A stretch of DNA of 64,000 nt, taken from assembly GCF_023169965.1 (NCBI RefSeq), contig NZ_AP025592.1, positions 1,302,001 to 1,366,000 of the forward strand. Direction: 5' to 3'. The position numbers were made by a program, and so were the translations under genes. The notes under the pieces were generated by a model. It was not told the origin of the DNA and did not search any database. It saw only the letters and a program-made list of their open reading frames with translations. Below, in pieces: positions 21,558 through 30,706 of the stretch. The stretch comes from Anaeromyxobacter paludicola (GTDB lineage: Bacteria > Myxococcota > Myxococcia > Myxococcales > Anaeromyxobacteraceae). The first letter of the stretch is position 1; each line of letters starts with the position of its first letter.

Positions 21558-23513
21558 CTAGTTCCCGAGCGGGATCGGCAGCTCCGGCGCCGGCTCCGGC
21601 GCGGAGACCTTCTGGACGGGCGCGGCGGGGGCCGCGGACGGCGGCGCGAAGTCGACGGCGAGGAGATCGCCCTCGATCTTCTGCTGGTACGCCACCTTCT
21701 CGCGAAGCCGGATCTCGACCACGTAGCTCGCGCCCTGGCGCTTCGGGGCGACCGCCACCACCGCCGAGCGGAAGAAGGAGGTGTCGAGGAGCCGCACGTC
21801 GCTGCGACTCTTCAGCTGCGCGTTCTCGAAGCGGAGCTGCACCACCTTCTCCCCGCCGTCCACCACGGTGAAGCGGGGCGCGCCGCGGGTCCGGACGTAG
21901 ACGCGCGAGCCTTCCGGGAGCTGGCGGAACCCGACCTCCTCCACCAGCTGGGGCCGCGCGGGGGGTTCCCGGCGAGCCTTCGGCGCCGGCCCCGCCGCCG
22001 CGGCGGCGAGGCGGACGGGGGCCGGCGCGACCGGCGCCGCGGCGGCGTCGGCGTGGGCCTTCGCCTCGGCGCGCGCGGCCTGCTCGGCCGACGCCCTCGC
22101 GGCGAGCTCGGCCTGGGCCTTGGCCTGGGCCTGGGCCCTGGCCGCCTCGACCTGGGCGGCCGCCTGCGCCTTCGCCGCGGCGTCGACCTTGGCGACGGCC
22201 TCCGCCCTGGCGAGGGCCTCCGACCTCGCGGCCGCGTCGGCAGCGGCCTTCGCCCTCGCGGTGGCCTCGGCGTCCGCAGCCGCCTGGGCCCTGGCGGCCG
22301 CCTGCGCCTTCGCGGCGGCTTCGACCTTCGCGGCCGCCTCGGCCTTCGCAGCGGCGTCCGCCCTGGCGAGCGCCTCCGCCCGGGCCGCCTGCTCGGCCTT
22401 GACCCGGCGATCCGACTCCGCCCGCGCGCGGGCGGCGGACTCCTCGGCGAGGCGCGCCCGCTCCTTCTCCTCGAGCTCGGCTCGCGCGGCCTCCGCGCGC
22501 GCCAGCTCGGCCATGCGCGCCGCCTCGACGTCGGCCTGCTTGCGCGCGCGCTCCTCCGCGAGGGCGTGCTCGCGGGCCTCCTCCTCGGCGCGGACCCGGG
22601 CCCGGATCCGCTCGGCGCGGGACTCCGCCTCCTTCTTCAGATCCTCGTCGCTGACGAGGCGGGGGGCGACGATGGCGGCCGGAGCCGCCTCGGTCGCCGC
22701 GGGCGCGGCCTGCGCGAGGAGGACCGGGGCGGGAGCCGCTGGAGCAGGGGCAGCCACCGGAGCCGCCGGAGTCGCGGCAGCCACCGCAGCCGGGGCAGCG
22801 ACCGGAACCGGGGGGGCGACCGGCGTGGGCGGAGCGGCCGGAGCCGCTGCAATCACCGCAGGCGGGGCAGCGACCGGAGCCGCGGCGACGACCGGAGCCG
22901 GGTCGACCGCCGGAGTGGCGGCGGCGGCCACGGCAGCCGGCGCGACCCGGGCAGGGGCCGCGGCCGGAGCCGGCGGGGCTTCCTTCACGGGAGCCGCCGA
23001 CGCGAGGAGGGCCGGCTTCGCGGCGGGGGCCGGCGCCGGGGCGGCCGGGGGAGCACCGGCCGGCGCGGAGACGGCGGTCTCCTTCGGCGTCGCCGCCGAG
23101 GCGACCCGCAGCGGCTTCGGCGCCGGCGGCTTCGTCACCTCGACGAGGAGGGCGTTCCCCTCCGTCCGGACCCGCGGCGGCTCGGTGTCGCGCGCGAACG
23201 AGATCATCACGCGGGCGCTGGAGCGCTCCGGGTAGGCGGCGCTGCTCACGGCGGCCACCACGCCGTCCTCCACGCCGAGCGCGCGCGGTGCGCCGTCGAG
23301 CCGGGACTCGGCGAAGTCCACCACGAACCGGGCGGGCGACTGCAGCGCGAAGGTGGTGAAGCTGGGCGGCCGGGACCCCTCGACCCGGATGGCCACCGCG
23401 CCCTCGGACTCGCGCACCTCGATGCGGCGGATGGCGTTGAGTCCCTGGCTCTCGGCGCGCGCCACTCCGGCAGCGGACAGGGCGGCGGCGAGGGCGAGCG
23501 GGTGAAGGCGCAT
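21558..23513 (-). CDS. Exported TolA-like protein with N- and C-terminal AMIN-type domains
   Basis: This 651-residue protein starts at MRLHPLALAAALSAAGVARA, a signal peptide. Residues about 25-130 form an AMIN-type beta domain (IRRIEVRESEGAVAIRVEGS, RFVVDFAESRLDGAPRALGV, SSARVMISF), a fold known from PilQ secretins and AmiC amidases that bind peptidoglycan. About 150 residues of Ala/Pro linker follow, then a long Ala/Glu/Lys/Arg coiled coil with hexapeptide repeats. A second AMIN-like domain lies at about 540-635 (SRVYVRTRGAPRFTVVDGGE, VRLLDTSFFRSAVVAVAP). No enzyme domain is present. It lies 151 bases upstream of lptD on the same strand. A periplasm-spanning scaffold is inferred from the architecture alone. 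Confidence 0.8.
   Translation of the reverse strand: MRLHPLALAAALSAAGVARAESQGLNAIRRIEVRESEGAVAIRVEGSRPPSFTTFALQSPARFVVDFAESRLDGAPRALGVEDGVVAAVSSAAYPERSSARVMISFARDTEPPRVRTEGNALLVEVTKPPAPKPLRVASAATPKETAVSAPAGAPPAAPAPAPAAKPALLASAAPVKEAPPAPAAAPARVAPAAVAAAATPAVDPAPVVAAAPVAAPPAVIAAAPAAPPTPVAPPVPVAAPAAVAAATPAAPVAAPAPAAPAPVLLAQAAPAATEAAPAAIVAPRLVSDEDLKKEAESRAERIRARVRAEEEAREHALAEERARKQADVEAARMAELARAEAARAELEEKERARLAEESAARARAESDRRVKAEQAARAEALARADAAAKAEAAAKVEAAAKAQAAARAQAAADAEATARAKAAADAAARSEALARAEAVAKVDAAAKAQAAAQVEAARAQAQAKAQAELAARASAEQAARAEAKAHADAAAAPVAPAPVRLAAAAAGPAPKARREPPARPQLVEEVGFRQLPEGSRVYVRTRGAPRFTVVDGGEKVVQLRFENAQLKSRSDVRLLDTSFFRSAVVAVAPKRQGASYVVEIRLREKVAYQQKIEGDLLAVDFAPPSAAPAAPVQKVSAPEPAPELPIPLGN
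22140..22372 (-). repeat. In-frame hexapeptide repeat encoding an Ala-rich coiled coil
   Basis: Within the AMIN protein gene a degenerate 18-base unit encodes tandem AAAKAE-like hexapeptides (AAAKAE, AAAKVE, AAAKAQ, AAARAQ, AAADAE and variants). This is the TolA domain II style of repeat, expected to fold as a long alpha helix. The limits are approximate because the outer copies decay. Copy number may vary between strains. Confidence 0.7.
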
Positions 23514-23557
23514 CGGGATGCTCCTGGGGTGTGGGGGCGCCCCGGGAGGATACCATC

Positions 23558-24811
23558 TCAAGCCTTGCGCGCGTACTCGACGAGGTTCTTCACGTCGAAG
23601 CAGATCTGCCGGATGTCCCGCCCCATCGTCAGTTCCAGGTGGCTGTTCCCCTTCACCGGCCGCCAGAGCAGGTACTCGCTGCGCGCCGCCGCGAAGATGG
23701 CGCGGGTGGAGCGGATGCCGGCGAGCGGGTCGAGGTCGCCGAAGATGATCGCCATGGGGATGGTGATCCGGTCGTAGTGGGCCTTGAAGTCGTACCGGGT
23801 CCGGTAGCAGACGAGCTCGCCGCGCCGGAACCAGCGCGCCATCTGCGCCACCACGCCGCGGGGCTCGCGCTCCGCCCCCTCGCGCAGGATCGAGCGGATC
23901 TCGCGCGGCGTGAAGCGGCCCGGGTTGGCGATGAAGGCGTAGTGGCGCGCCACGCGGGCCCAGGCCTCCCACGCGGCGGGAGAGGTGAGGGCCCGCTCGA
24001 GGAGGTGGAGCGCGGCGTCGGTCGGGTAGTAGCGGAAGCGCCGCCGGGCCGGCGCCTCCCCCTGCTCGCCGAGCAGGAGCGCGAGCCGCTCGCCCAGCAT
24101 CGGGAGCCCGGCCGCGGCGCGGCGCAAGCTCCGGCGCAAGGCGAAGGCGAGCGCCGCCTGCCCCCACGCGGCCGCCAGCGCGGCGTCCACGAGCTGCTCG
24201 AACGGCGGGCCGAGGAACGAGAGCAGCCGCACCGGCAGGAACCCCTTGCCGGGGTCGCACGGCGCGCCGACCGTGACCAGCCCGGCGAGGTCATCGGACA
24301 TCCCGGCGTACCCGTACCCGAGCATCCCCCCCAGCGAGTGGCCGCAGTAGAAGATCTTCTCGCGCCGCGTGACCCGCTTCACCGCCCGCACCGCGGCCGG
24401 CACGTCGTGGAGGAAGTAGCTGTCCACGTCCCAGCCGTAGTCGAGGTCCGCCGGCAGGGCCGTCCCCTCCTCGCGCGCCCTCTCGCGCTGCCGCTCCACC
24501 GACGAGAGGCCGTGTCCGCGGAGCTCGAGGATGTGGATGTCCGCCCCGTAGAACAGCATGTGCTTCACGAACTCGCCGCAGGTCCAGGCGTGCCGGTTCT
24601 GCGAGAAGCCGTGCACGAGCAGCATCGGCTCGCCGAAGATCGGCTGCGGGAAGAGCTGGCGGATCGGCTGGTAGCGGGTCACCGCGAGGTTCCAGCCGTC
24701 CTCCGTCCGGACCTCGTAGCGGCTCCGGCGGTGGAGCGTCCGCAGGTCCACCTCGTCGATGCGGGGGGTCGGCGGGCCGAAGGCGTCGGGGTGGAAGAAG
24801 GGCTGTCGCAC
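23558..24811 (-). CDS. Alpha/beta hydrolase, PhaC/lipase-like
   Basis: This predicted hydrolase has about 417 residues. It shows LLVHGFSQNRHAWTCGEFV (oxyanion region), the nucleophile elbow YCGHSLGGMLGYGYAG with GxSxG, a helical cap, and late acid and base regions FGDLDPLAGIRS and KGNSHLELTMGRD. The DLDPLAG/SHLEL pair supplies a plausible Asp-His to complete the triad. The framework resembles PHA synthase/esterase-like hydrolases, but PhaC enzymes use Cys, so a lipase or esterase is more likely. The start is uncertain: a GTG at 24811 and a TTG at 24847 are both possible and neither has a ribosome-binding site. It follows folC by about 90 bases. Confidence 0.82.
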   Translation of the reverse strand: MRQPFFHPDAFGPPTPRIDEVDLRTLHRRSRYEVRTEDGWNLAVTRYQPIRQLFPQPIFGEPMLLVHGFSQNRHAWTCGEFVKHMLFYGADIHILELRGHGLSSVERQRERAREEGTALPADLDYGWDVDSYFLHDVPAAVRAVKRVTRREKIFYCGHSLGGMLGYGYAGMSDDLAGLVTVGAPCDPGKGFLPVRLLSFLGPPFEQLVDAALAAAWGQAALAFALRRSLRRAAAGLPMLGERLALLLGEQGEAPARRRFRYYPTDAALHLLERALTSPAAWEAWARVARHYAFIANPGRFTPREIRSILREGAEREPRGVVAQMARWFRRGELVCYRTRYDFKAHYDRITIPMAIIFGDLDPLAGIRSTRAIFAAARSEYLLWRPVKGNSHLELTMGRDIRQICFDVKNLVEYARKA

Positions 24812-24899
24812 CGGTGCAAAGCTGGGCAGAGCCCCAAAATCCGACAAGGGGGCGCGCCCGGCGCCCGCCTCGTCCCCTGCCCTGCCCGCGCTGGCCCGG

Positions 24900-26105
24900 C
24901 TACCCGCCGAGCAGCTGGCGCGCCTCACCCACGAGGTAGAGCGAGCCCGCCGCGCACACCAGGGCGCCGTCGGCCGCCGCCGCCCGGGCGCAGTCGAGCG
25001 CCTCGCGGCAGCTCGCGTGCACGTCCACGCGGGGGCCGAAGGCGCGCGCCAGCGTCGCGTAGTCCTCCGGCGGGCGGGCGCGGGGCGAGGCCGGCGCGAC
25101 CAGGTGGAGCCCCCGCGCCAGCGGCGCGAGCGCGGCCAGGATGCGGCGGTGGTCCTTGTCGGCGAGCACGCCGAACACGAGCTCGACCGCACGGCCGGGG
25201 TGGAGCGCGCGCAGGGCGGCGGCGAGGGCGGCCGCGCCGTCGGGGTTGTGGGCCCCGTCGAGCAGGACCCCGCCGACCTCCTCCAGCCGCCCCGGCCAGC
25301 GGGCGGTGGCGATGCCGGCCGTGATCGCCTCCTCGGGCACGGCCACGCCGCCCGCCGCGAGGAGCCGGAGCGCCGCCGCGGCGAGCGCGGCGTTCCCGGA
25401 CTGGTGCGGGCCGCGCAGCGCGACGAGCCCGTCCCAGCCCTCGGCGGCGACGTGGAACGGCGCGCCGCGCGAGGCGGCCTCGGAGCGGAGCCGCGCCATC
25501 GCCTCCGGGGGCTGGGCCGCCGCGACCACCGCCGGCACCCCCGGCTTGAAGATGCCGGCCTTCTCCCCCGCGATCGCCGAGAGCGTGCCCCCGAGGAGCT
25601 CCTCGTGGTCGAGGCCGATCCGCGAGACGGCGGTGACCGCCGGCCGCACCACGTTGGTCGCGTCGAAGCGGCCGCCGAGGCCGACCTCGACCACCGCCAC
25701 GTCCACCCGCCGCTCGGCGAAGTGCACGAAGGCGAGCAGCGTCGCGAACTCGAAGAAGGTGAGCCGGTCGTCCTCGCTCCCGGCGTCGTGCCACGGGCAG
25801 GCGGCGCGGACCGCCGCCACGGCGCGCCCGAGCTCCTCGTCCGAGATGAGCTGCCCGTCCACCTGGATCCGCTCGCCGAAGCGGACGAGGTGGGGCGAGG
25901 TGTAGAGGCCGACGAGGTGCCCGGCCCGGCGCAGCGCCTCGGCCGACATGGCGCAGGTGCTGCCCTTGCCGTTGGTGCCGGCCACGTGCAGGACCGGGAA
26001 GGCGCGCTCGGGGTGGCCGAGCGCCGCGACGGCGCGCTCCATCCTGCCGAGCCCCAGCCGGATGGCGAGCGGCTTCAGCGAGGAGAGGTAGGTGCGGGGA
26101 TCCAA
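24900..26105 (-). CDS. folC: Folylpolyglutamate synthase/dihydrofolate synthase
   Basis: FolC adds glutamate to dihydropteroate and to reduced folates, completing and retaining folate cofactors. The 401-residue protein has the Mur-ligase-type P-loop VLHVAGTNGKGSTCAMSAE, then GLYTSPHLVRFGERIQVDG, GLGGRFDATN with its metal and folate contacts, ISRIGLDHEELLGGTLSAIA and VLLDGAHNPDGAAALAA. This set is diagnostic. It follows accD by 19 bases on the same strand; accD-folC linkage is common in bacteria and supports an operon. Length is slightly below the usual 420-440 residues, mostly through a short N-terminus. Confidence 0.97.
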   Translation of the reverse strand: MDPRTYLSSLKPLAIRLGLGRMERAVAALGHPERAFPVLHVAGTNGKGSTCAMSAEALRRAGHLVGLYTSPHLVRFGERIQVDGQLISDEELGRAVAAVRAACPWHDAGSEDDRLTFFEFATLLAFVHFAERRVDVAVVEVGLGGRFDATNVVRPAVTAVSRIGLDHEELLGGTLSAIAGEKAGIFKPGVPAVVAAAQPPEAMARLRSEAASRGAPFHVAAEGWDGLVALRGPHQSGNAALAAAALRLLAAGGVAVPEEAITAGIATARWPGRLEEVGGVLLDGAHNPDGAAALAAALRALHPGRAVELVFGVLADKDHRRILAALAPLARGLHLVAPASPRARPPEDYATLARAFGPRVDVHASCREALDCARAAAADGALVCAAGSLYLVGEARQLLGG

Positions 26106-26124
26106 GGTGGTGCCGGACCGCGGC

Positions 26125-26967
<843 letters not shown>

Positions 26968-26973
26968 GTTCAC

Positions 26974-27738
26974 CTAGAGGTTGAGCCGGTCGCCGGCGCG
27001 CAGGATCGTCACGCCGTCGAGGCCGAGGGTTTGGAGCTCGCGCTCGAGCTCGGCCTGATGGGCCGGCTTGAGGTGGTAGAGGTAGACCGGGACGGCGGGG
27101 CGCGAGATCTTGCGCAGCTCCGCCTGCAGGGTGCGCGGCGTGAGGTGGCCCGAGAGGTCGGCCAGCCACTGCAGCGCGCTCGGGAAGCTCAGCTCCACGA
27201 AGAGCGCCGAGAGCCGCTCCGCCGCGCTCACCCGCTCCCAGAAGCGCTCGGTCGGGCCGGTGTCCCCGGAGACCGCCAGCGCCGCCGCCCCGTCCGAGAC
27301 GATGAGCCCGACGCAGTCCACGCTGTGCGTGACCGGCACCGGCTCCACCCGGTAGCGCCCGACCTGGAACGGCCGGGAGGGCTCGAACGGGCGGAGCTCG
27401 ACGGTGGGCCGGTCGGGGCTGGGGATGCGGGTGAAGTCGGGCCAGAGCCGGTCGTTGAAGACGCTGTCGCGCAGCGTCGCCGCGCAGGCCGTGGAGGCGT
27501 GGACCCGCAGCGGCCGATCGCGCCGCCCCGTGAGCAGGTCGGCGAGCAGCGGCACGTCCTTCACGTGGTCGAGGTGGGAGTGGGTGAGGACCACGTCCTC
27601 GACCCGGAGCAGCGCCTCGAGCGGCAGGCTCGCGGTGAGCGCGCCCGCGTCCACGGCCAGCACCCCGTCCAGGAGGAACGAGGTGGTCCGGTGGCCGGGC
27701 AGCTCCCCGCCCGACGCGCCGAGGACGTCCACGATCAC
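26974..27738 (-). CDS. Metallo-beta-lactamase-fold hydrolase, class II cyclic nucleotide phosphodiesterase-like
   Basis: This 254-residue enzyme carries a metal site VVLTHSHLDHVKDVPLLADL (HxHxDH), a further His in VPVTHSVDCVGLIV, a bridging Asp in AVSGDTGPTERFWE, and a late His in SGHLTPRTLQAEL and YLYHLKPAH. The spacing and the SGHLT and YHLKP elements resemble the class II 3',5'-cyclic nucleotide phosphodiesterases (CpdP/PDE1 type) rather than lactamases or glyoxalases; this is a judgement by eye. It begins at a GTG that overlaps the stop of the cyclic-nucleotide-binding regulator by four bases, so the two are translationally coupled. accD follows closely. Substrate identity remains unproven. 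Confidence 0.82.
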   Translation of the reverse strand: MIVDVLGASGGELPGHRTTSFLLDGVLAVDAGALTASLPLEALLRVEDVVLTHSHLDHVKDVPLLADLLTGRRDRPLRVHASTACAATLRDSVFNDRLWPDFTRIPSPDRPTVELRPFEPSRPFQVGRYRVEPVPVTHSVDCVGLIVSDGAAALAVSGDTGPTERFWERVSAAERLSALFVELSFPSALQWLADLSGHLTPRTLQAELRKISRPAVPVYLYHLKPAHQAELERELQTLGLDGVTILRAGDRLNL

Positions 27739-28388
27739 GCGATGTCCCCGAACTGCGCCTTCATCCGCAGGAACTCGAGGAAGTGGGCGAGGCGCCCGAG
27801 GTCGGGGACGGTGAAGCCGCTCGGTCCGGCCACGGCGAGCTGCGCCTTCACGAGCTTGCCGACCACCTCGTCCACCGTGGCCGGCTCCACCCCCACCCGC
27901 GCCGGCAGGTCGGCCGGCGGCACCTCGACCCGGCGGCCCCCCGCCGCGCTCTCGCCCCGCTCCGCCTCCTTGAGGAGGAAGTGGACCACGCGGGCCGAGC
28001 CGTCCCGCAGGAGCAGGTTCTCGATCTGGTCGTCCGCCGCCTGCAGCCGGGTGGCGAGCTTCTTGATCATCCGCAGCGCGATCTCGGCCGAGGACCGGAT
28101 CATGGTCTCGAAGGTGCGCGGATCGATGACGATGAGCCGGCAGTCCTCCGCGCAGACGGCGGTGGCCGAGCGGGGCCGGTTGTTCAGGATCGACATCTCC
28201 CCGAAGAACTCGCCGCCCCCGAGGGTGGTCAGGATCTTCTCCACGTCCCCGACCGTCTTCGCGATGTGGACCTTGCCGGACTGGATGACGAACATGTCGC
28301 GGCCGGGCTCGCCCTCGCGGAAGAGGATCGAGCCCTTGGGGAACTCCCTGCCGAACCTCTGGAAGAGCTGCTCTTCGACGGCGCTCAT
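27735..28388 (-). CDS. Crp-family cyclic-nucleotide-binding regulator
   Basis: This 217-residue protein has an N-terminal cyclic-nucleotide-binding beta-roll: LFREGEPGRDMFVIQSGKVH, then the phosphate-binding cassette GEFFGEMSILNNRPRSATAV with the conserved Glu and Arg that contact the cyclic nucleotide. A long helix (ALRMIKKLATRLQAADDQIE) then leads to a putative winged-helix domain (VEVPPADLPARVGVEPATVD). The cassette looks competent for ligand. The C-terminal domain is weaker than in CRP but similar in layout. A strong promoter (28417-28445) lies upstream, divergent from purM. Its stop overlaps the start of a probable phosphodiesterase gene, suggesting one cyclic-nucleotide module. Confidence 0.88.
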   Translation of the reverse strand: MSAVEEQLFQRFGREFPKGSILFREGEPGRDMFVIQSGKVHIAKTVGDVEKILTTLGGGEFFGEMSILNNRPRSATAVCAEDCRLIVIDPRTFETMIRSSAEIALRMIKKLATRLQAADDQIENLLLRDGSARVVHFLLKEAERGESAAGGRRVEVPPADLPARVGVEPATVDEVVGKLVKAQLAVAGPSGFTVPDLGRLAHFLEFLRMKAQFGDIA

Positions 28389-28416
28389 GGGCGGCCCCTC
28401 CTGGCCGTGGGGGCGG

Positions 28417-28445
28417 TGTTAGCCGACCTCTCTTCCGACTGTCAA
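28417..28445 (-). promoter_or_regulatory. Strong promoter of the cyclic-nucleotide regulator/hydrolase unit
   Basis: The minus strand has TTGACA (28440-28445), 17 bases, then CTAACA (28417-28422). The -35 is a perfect consensus match. The predicted start near 28410 lies about 22 bases before the ATG at 28388, with GGAGGGGC-like bases between. It should drive the coupled pair and perhaps accD-folC beyond. Confidence 0.75.
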
Positions 28446-28525
28446 CGCGCGATGCGGCGCGGAAAGGCGGCGGAAGCCCCCGGAATCCCTTGCGCCGGAA
28501 CGCTCGCGCTTGGTAAGCGGGGCGC

Positions 28526-29560
28526 ATGGCGCTCACCTATCGCGACGCAGGCGTGGACATCGACGAGGGCGACCGGCTGGTCGAGCTCATCAAGCCGCAC
28601 GCCCGCCCCACCCTGCGCCCCGAGGTGCTGGCCGGCATCGGGGGGTTCGGCGGGCTCTTCGCCCTCGACGTGAAGAAGTACAAGGAGCCGGTGCTGGTCT
28701 CCGGCACCGACGGCGTCGGCACCAAGCTCAAGGTGGCCTTCGCCGCGGCGCGCCACGACACCATCGGCATCGACCTCGTCGCCATGTGCGTGAACGACAT
28801 CGCCGTGGTGGGCGCCGAGCCGCTCTTCTTCCTCGACTACTTCGCGACCGGCAAGCTCTCCGCCGAGCAGGGCGCCCTGGTGGTGAAGGGCATCGCCGAG
28901 GGCTGCCGGCAGGCCGGCTGCGCCCTCATCGGCGGCGAGACCGCCGAGCTCCCCGGCTTCTACGAGCGCGGCGAGTACGACCTCGCCGGCTTCGCCGTCG
29001 GCTGCGTGGAGCGGTCGCGGATCCTCGACGGCCGCTCGGTCGCCCCCGGCGACGCGGTCCTCGGCGTGGCCTCCTCCGGCCTCCACTCGAACGGCTACTC
29101 GCTGGCGCGCCGGGCGCTGCTCGAGGCCTACCCGCTCGACGCCTGCCCGGCGGAGCTGGCCGGCCGCTCGGTGGCCGACGTCCTCCTCGAGCCGACCCGG
29201 ATCTACGCGAAGCAGCTCCTGGCCGTGCTCGACCGGGTGGCGGTGAAGTCGGTGGGCCACATCACCGGCGGCGGGCTCCCCGGCAACGTGCCGCGCAACC
29301 TGCCCGACGGCACCCGGGCGGTGCTCGACGAGCGGCGCTGGACCCGGGCGCCCATCTTCGACCTCATCGAGCGCGTGGGCGGCGTGCCGCACGACGAGAT
29401 GCTCCGGACCTTCAACATGGGGCTCGGGCTCACGATCGTGACCGCGCCCGCCGACGCGGACGCGGCCATCGCGGCGCTCCGGGCCGAGGGGCTGGAGGCC
29501 TGGGTGGTGGGCGGCATCGAGAAGGGCGAGGGCGAGGCCACCTGCGAGGTCGTGCGGTGA
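28526..29560 (+). CDS. purM: Phosphoribosylformylglycinamidine cyclo-ligase (AIR synthetase)
   Basis: PurM closes the imidazole ring, making AIR in purine synthesis. The 344-residue product shows the family marks [81 protein letters not shown] and [19 protein letters not shown], and [20 protein letters not shown] near the C-terminal half. Length is normal. It is divergent from the cyclic-nucleotide regulator. purN starts inside its stop codon (GTGA), so purM and purN are coupled, the usual pairing in bacteria. No convincing consensus promoter is seen directly upstream. Confidence 0.98.
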   Translation: MALTYRDAGVDIDEGDRLVELIKPHARPTLRPEVLAGIGGFGGLFALDVKKYKEPVLVSGTDGVGTKLKVAFAAARHDTIGIDLVAMCVNDIAVVGAEPLFFLDYFATGKLSAEQGALVVKGIAEGCRQAGCALIGGETAELPGFYERGEYDLAGFAVGCVERSRILDGRSVAPGDAVLGVASSGLHSNGYSLARRALLEAYPLDACPAELAGRSVADVLLEPTRIYAKQLLAVLDRVAVKSVGHITGGGLPGNVPRNLPDGTRAVLDERRWTRAPIFDLIERVGGVPHDEMLRTFNMGLGLTIVTAPADADAAIAALRAEGLEAWVVGGIEKGEGEATCEVVR

Positions 29561-30222
29561 TCCGGCTCGGGGTGCTCGCCTCCGGCGGCGGCACCAACCT
29601 CCAGGCCCTGCTCGACGCCTGCGCCGCCCGCCGCGTCGACGCCGAGGTGGCGCTGGTGGTGGCGAACGTGCCCGGCGCCGGGGCGCTGGCCCGCGCCGAG
29701 GCCGCCGGCGTCCCCTCGCTCCTCCTGCCGTCGAAGGGCGTGGAGCGGGCCGAGTACGACGCGCGGCTCGCGGAGCGGCTCGCCGGGGCCGGGGTGGACC
29801 TCGTCTGCCTCGCCGGGTTCATGCGGCTGCTCTCGCCCGGCTTCATCGAGGCCTTCGGGCCCACCGCGCAGAGCCGCGGCTGTCCCCGGGTGATGAACGT
29901 GCACCCCGGGCTCCTCCCCTCCTTCCCCGGGCTCAAGGCCCAGGCGCAGTGCCTCGCCTACGGCGCCCGCTTCGCGGGGTGCACCGTCCACTTCGTGGAC
30001 CAGGGCGTGGACACCGGCCCCATCATCGCGCAGGCGGTGGTGCCGGTGCTCCCGGAGGACGACGAGGCGGCCCTCACCGCCCGGATCCTGGCCGAGGAGC
30101 ACCGGATCTACCCGCAGGCGGTGGGCTGGTTCGCCGCGGGCCGGCTCTCGGTGGAGGGGCGGCGCGTCCGGGTGGCGGGCGCCGCCGTGCCGGCGCGCGG
30201 CCTCTCGAGCCCGCACGACTGA
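29557..30222 (+). CDS. purN: Phosphoribosylglycinamide formyltransferase (GAR transformylase)
   Basis: PurN transfers a formyl group from 10-formyl-tetrahydrofolate to GAR, the third step of purine synthesis. The 221-residue product starts at a GTG overlapping the purM stop. It shows [56 protein letters not shown] (with the catalytic His region), and [20 protein letters not shown] with its conserved Asp. A small insertion ([10 protein letters not shown]) separates the FMRLL and HPGLLP segments compared with the usual spacing. The 10-formyl-folate it needs can be made by FolD, encoded 5 kb away. Confidence 0.97.
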   Translation: MIRLGVLASGGGTNLQALLDACAARRVDAEVALVVANVPGAGALARAEAAGVPSLLLPSKGVERAEYDARLAERLAGAGVDLVCLAGFMRLLSPGFIEAFGPTAQSRGCPRVMNVHPGLLPSFPGLKAQAQCLAYGARFAGCTVHFVDQGVDTGPIIAQAVVPVLPEDDEAALTARILAEEHRIYPQAVGWFAAGRLSVEGRRVRVAGAAVPARGLSSPHD

Positions 30223-30262
30223 GCGCCCGTGACGAGCTCCCCTCACAGCCCCTGAGCGGACC

Positions 30263-30691
30263 GTGGCGACCCCGCTCGACCTCCCCGGCCCGGTCCTCGT
30301 GAGCGCCTGCCTCCTCGGCGCCCGCTGCCGCTACGACGGCGGCGACCGGCGAGATCCGCGCGTGCTCGCGGCGGTCGCAGGCCGCGAGGTGGTGCCGGTC
30401 TGCCCCGAGGAGGCGGGCGGCCTCGGCACGCCACGGCCCCCGTGCGACCTCGCGGGCGGCGACGGCGCCGCGGTGCTCGACGGGCGGGCGCGCGTGGTCA
30501 CGCGCTCCGGCGACGACGCCACCGCCGCGTTCGTGCGCGGCGCCGGGATCGCGGCCGAGGCCGCGCTCCGCGCGGGGGCCCGCCTCGCCATCCTCAAGGA
30601 GGGCTCCCCCTCCTGCGGGCGAGAGGGGGTCTGCGCCGCCCGGCTCGCCCGGCTGGGGCTGCGCGTCCTGCACGAGGGCGACCTCGCCTAG
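30263..30691 (+). CDS. DUF523 family protein
   Basis: This 142-residue protein of unknown function belongs to DUF523. It shows the family's Cys-bearing motifs: LVSACLLGARCRYDGGDRRD near the N-terminus, VVPVCPEEAGGLGTPRPPCD in the middle, and ILKEGSPSCGREGVCA near the end. The conserved cysteines suggest a metal or iron-sulfur site, which is inference. The GTG at 30263 is the only start that keeps the N-terminal motif. It follows purN by 40 bases and precedes the FAD oxidoreductase by 15 bases, so it probably shares their transcript. Function cannot be inferred from these neighbours. Confidence 0.9.
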   Translation: MATPLDLPGPVLVSACLLGARCRYDGGDRRDPRVLAAVAGREVVPVCPEEAGGLGTPRPPCDLAGGDGAAVLDGRARVVTRSGDDATAAFVRGAGIAAEAALRAGARLAILKEGSPSCGREGVCAARLARLGLRVLHEGDLA

Positions 30692-30706
30692 ACTCGAAGG
30701 ACCGCC

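Noticed and set aside
18596-21871. 1091-residue plus-strand frame opposite tetR and lptD
   Set aside because: Low-complexity Arg/Gly/Val translation with no signal peptide or motif; lptD on the other strand is clear.
22120-23235. Plus-strand Ala/Thr-rich frame opposite the AMIN protein
   Set aside because: Antisense of an Ala-rich repeat; composition is an artefact of GCC/GGC repeats.
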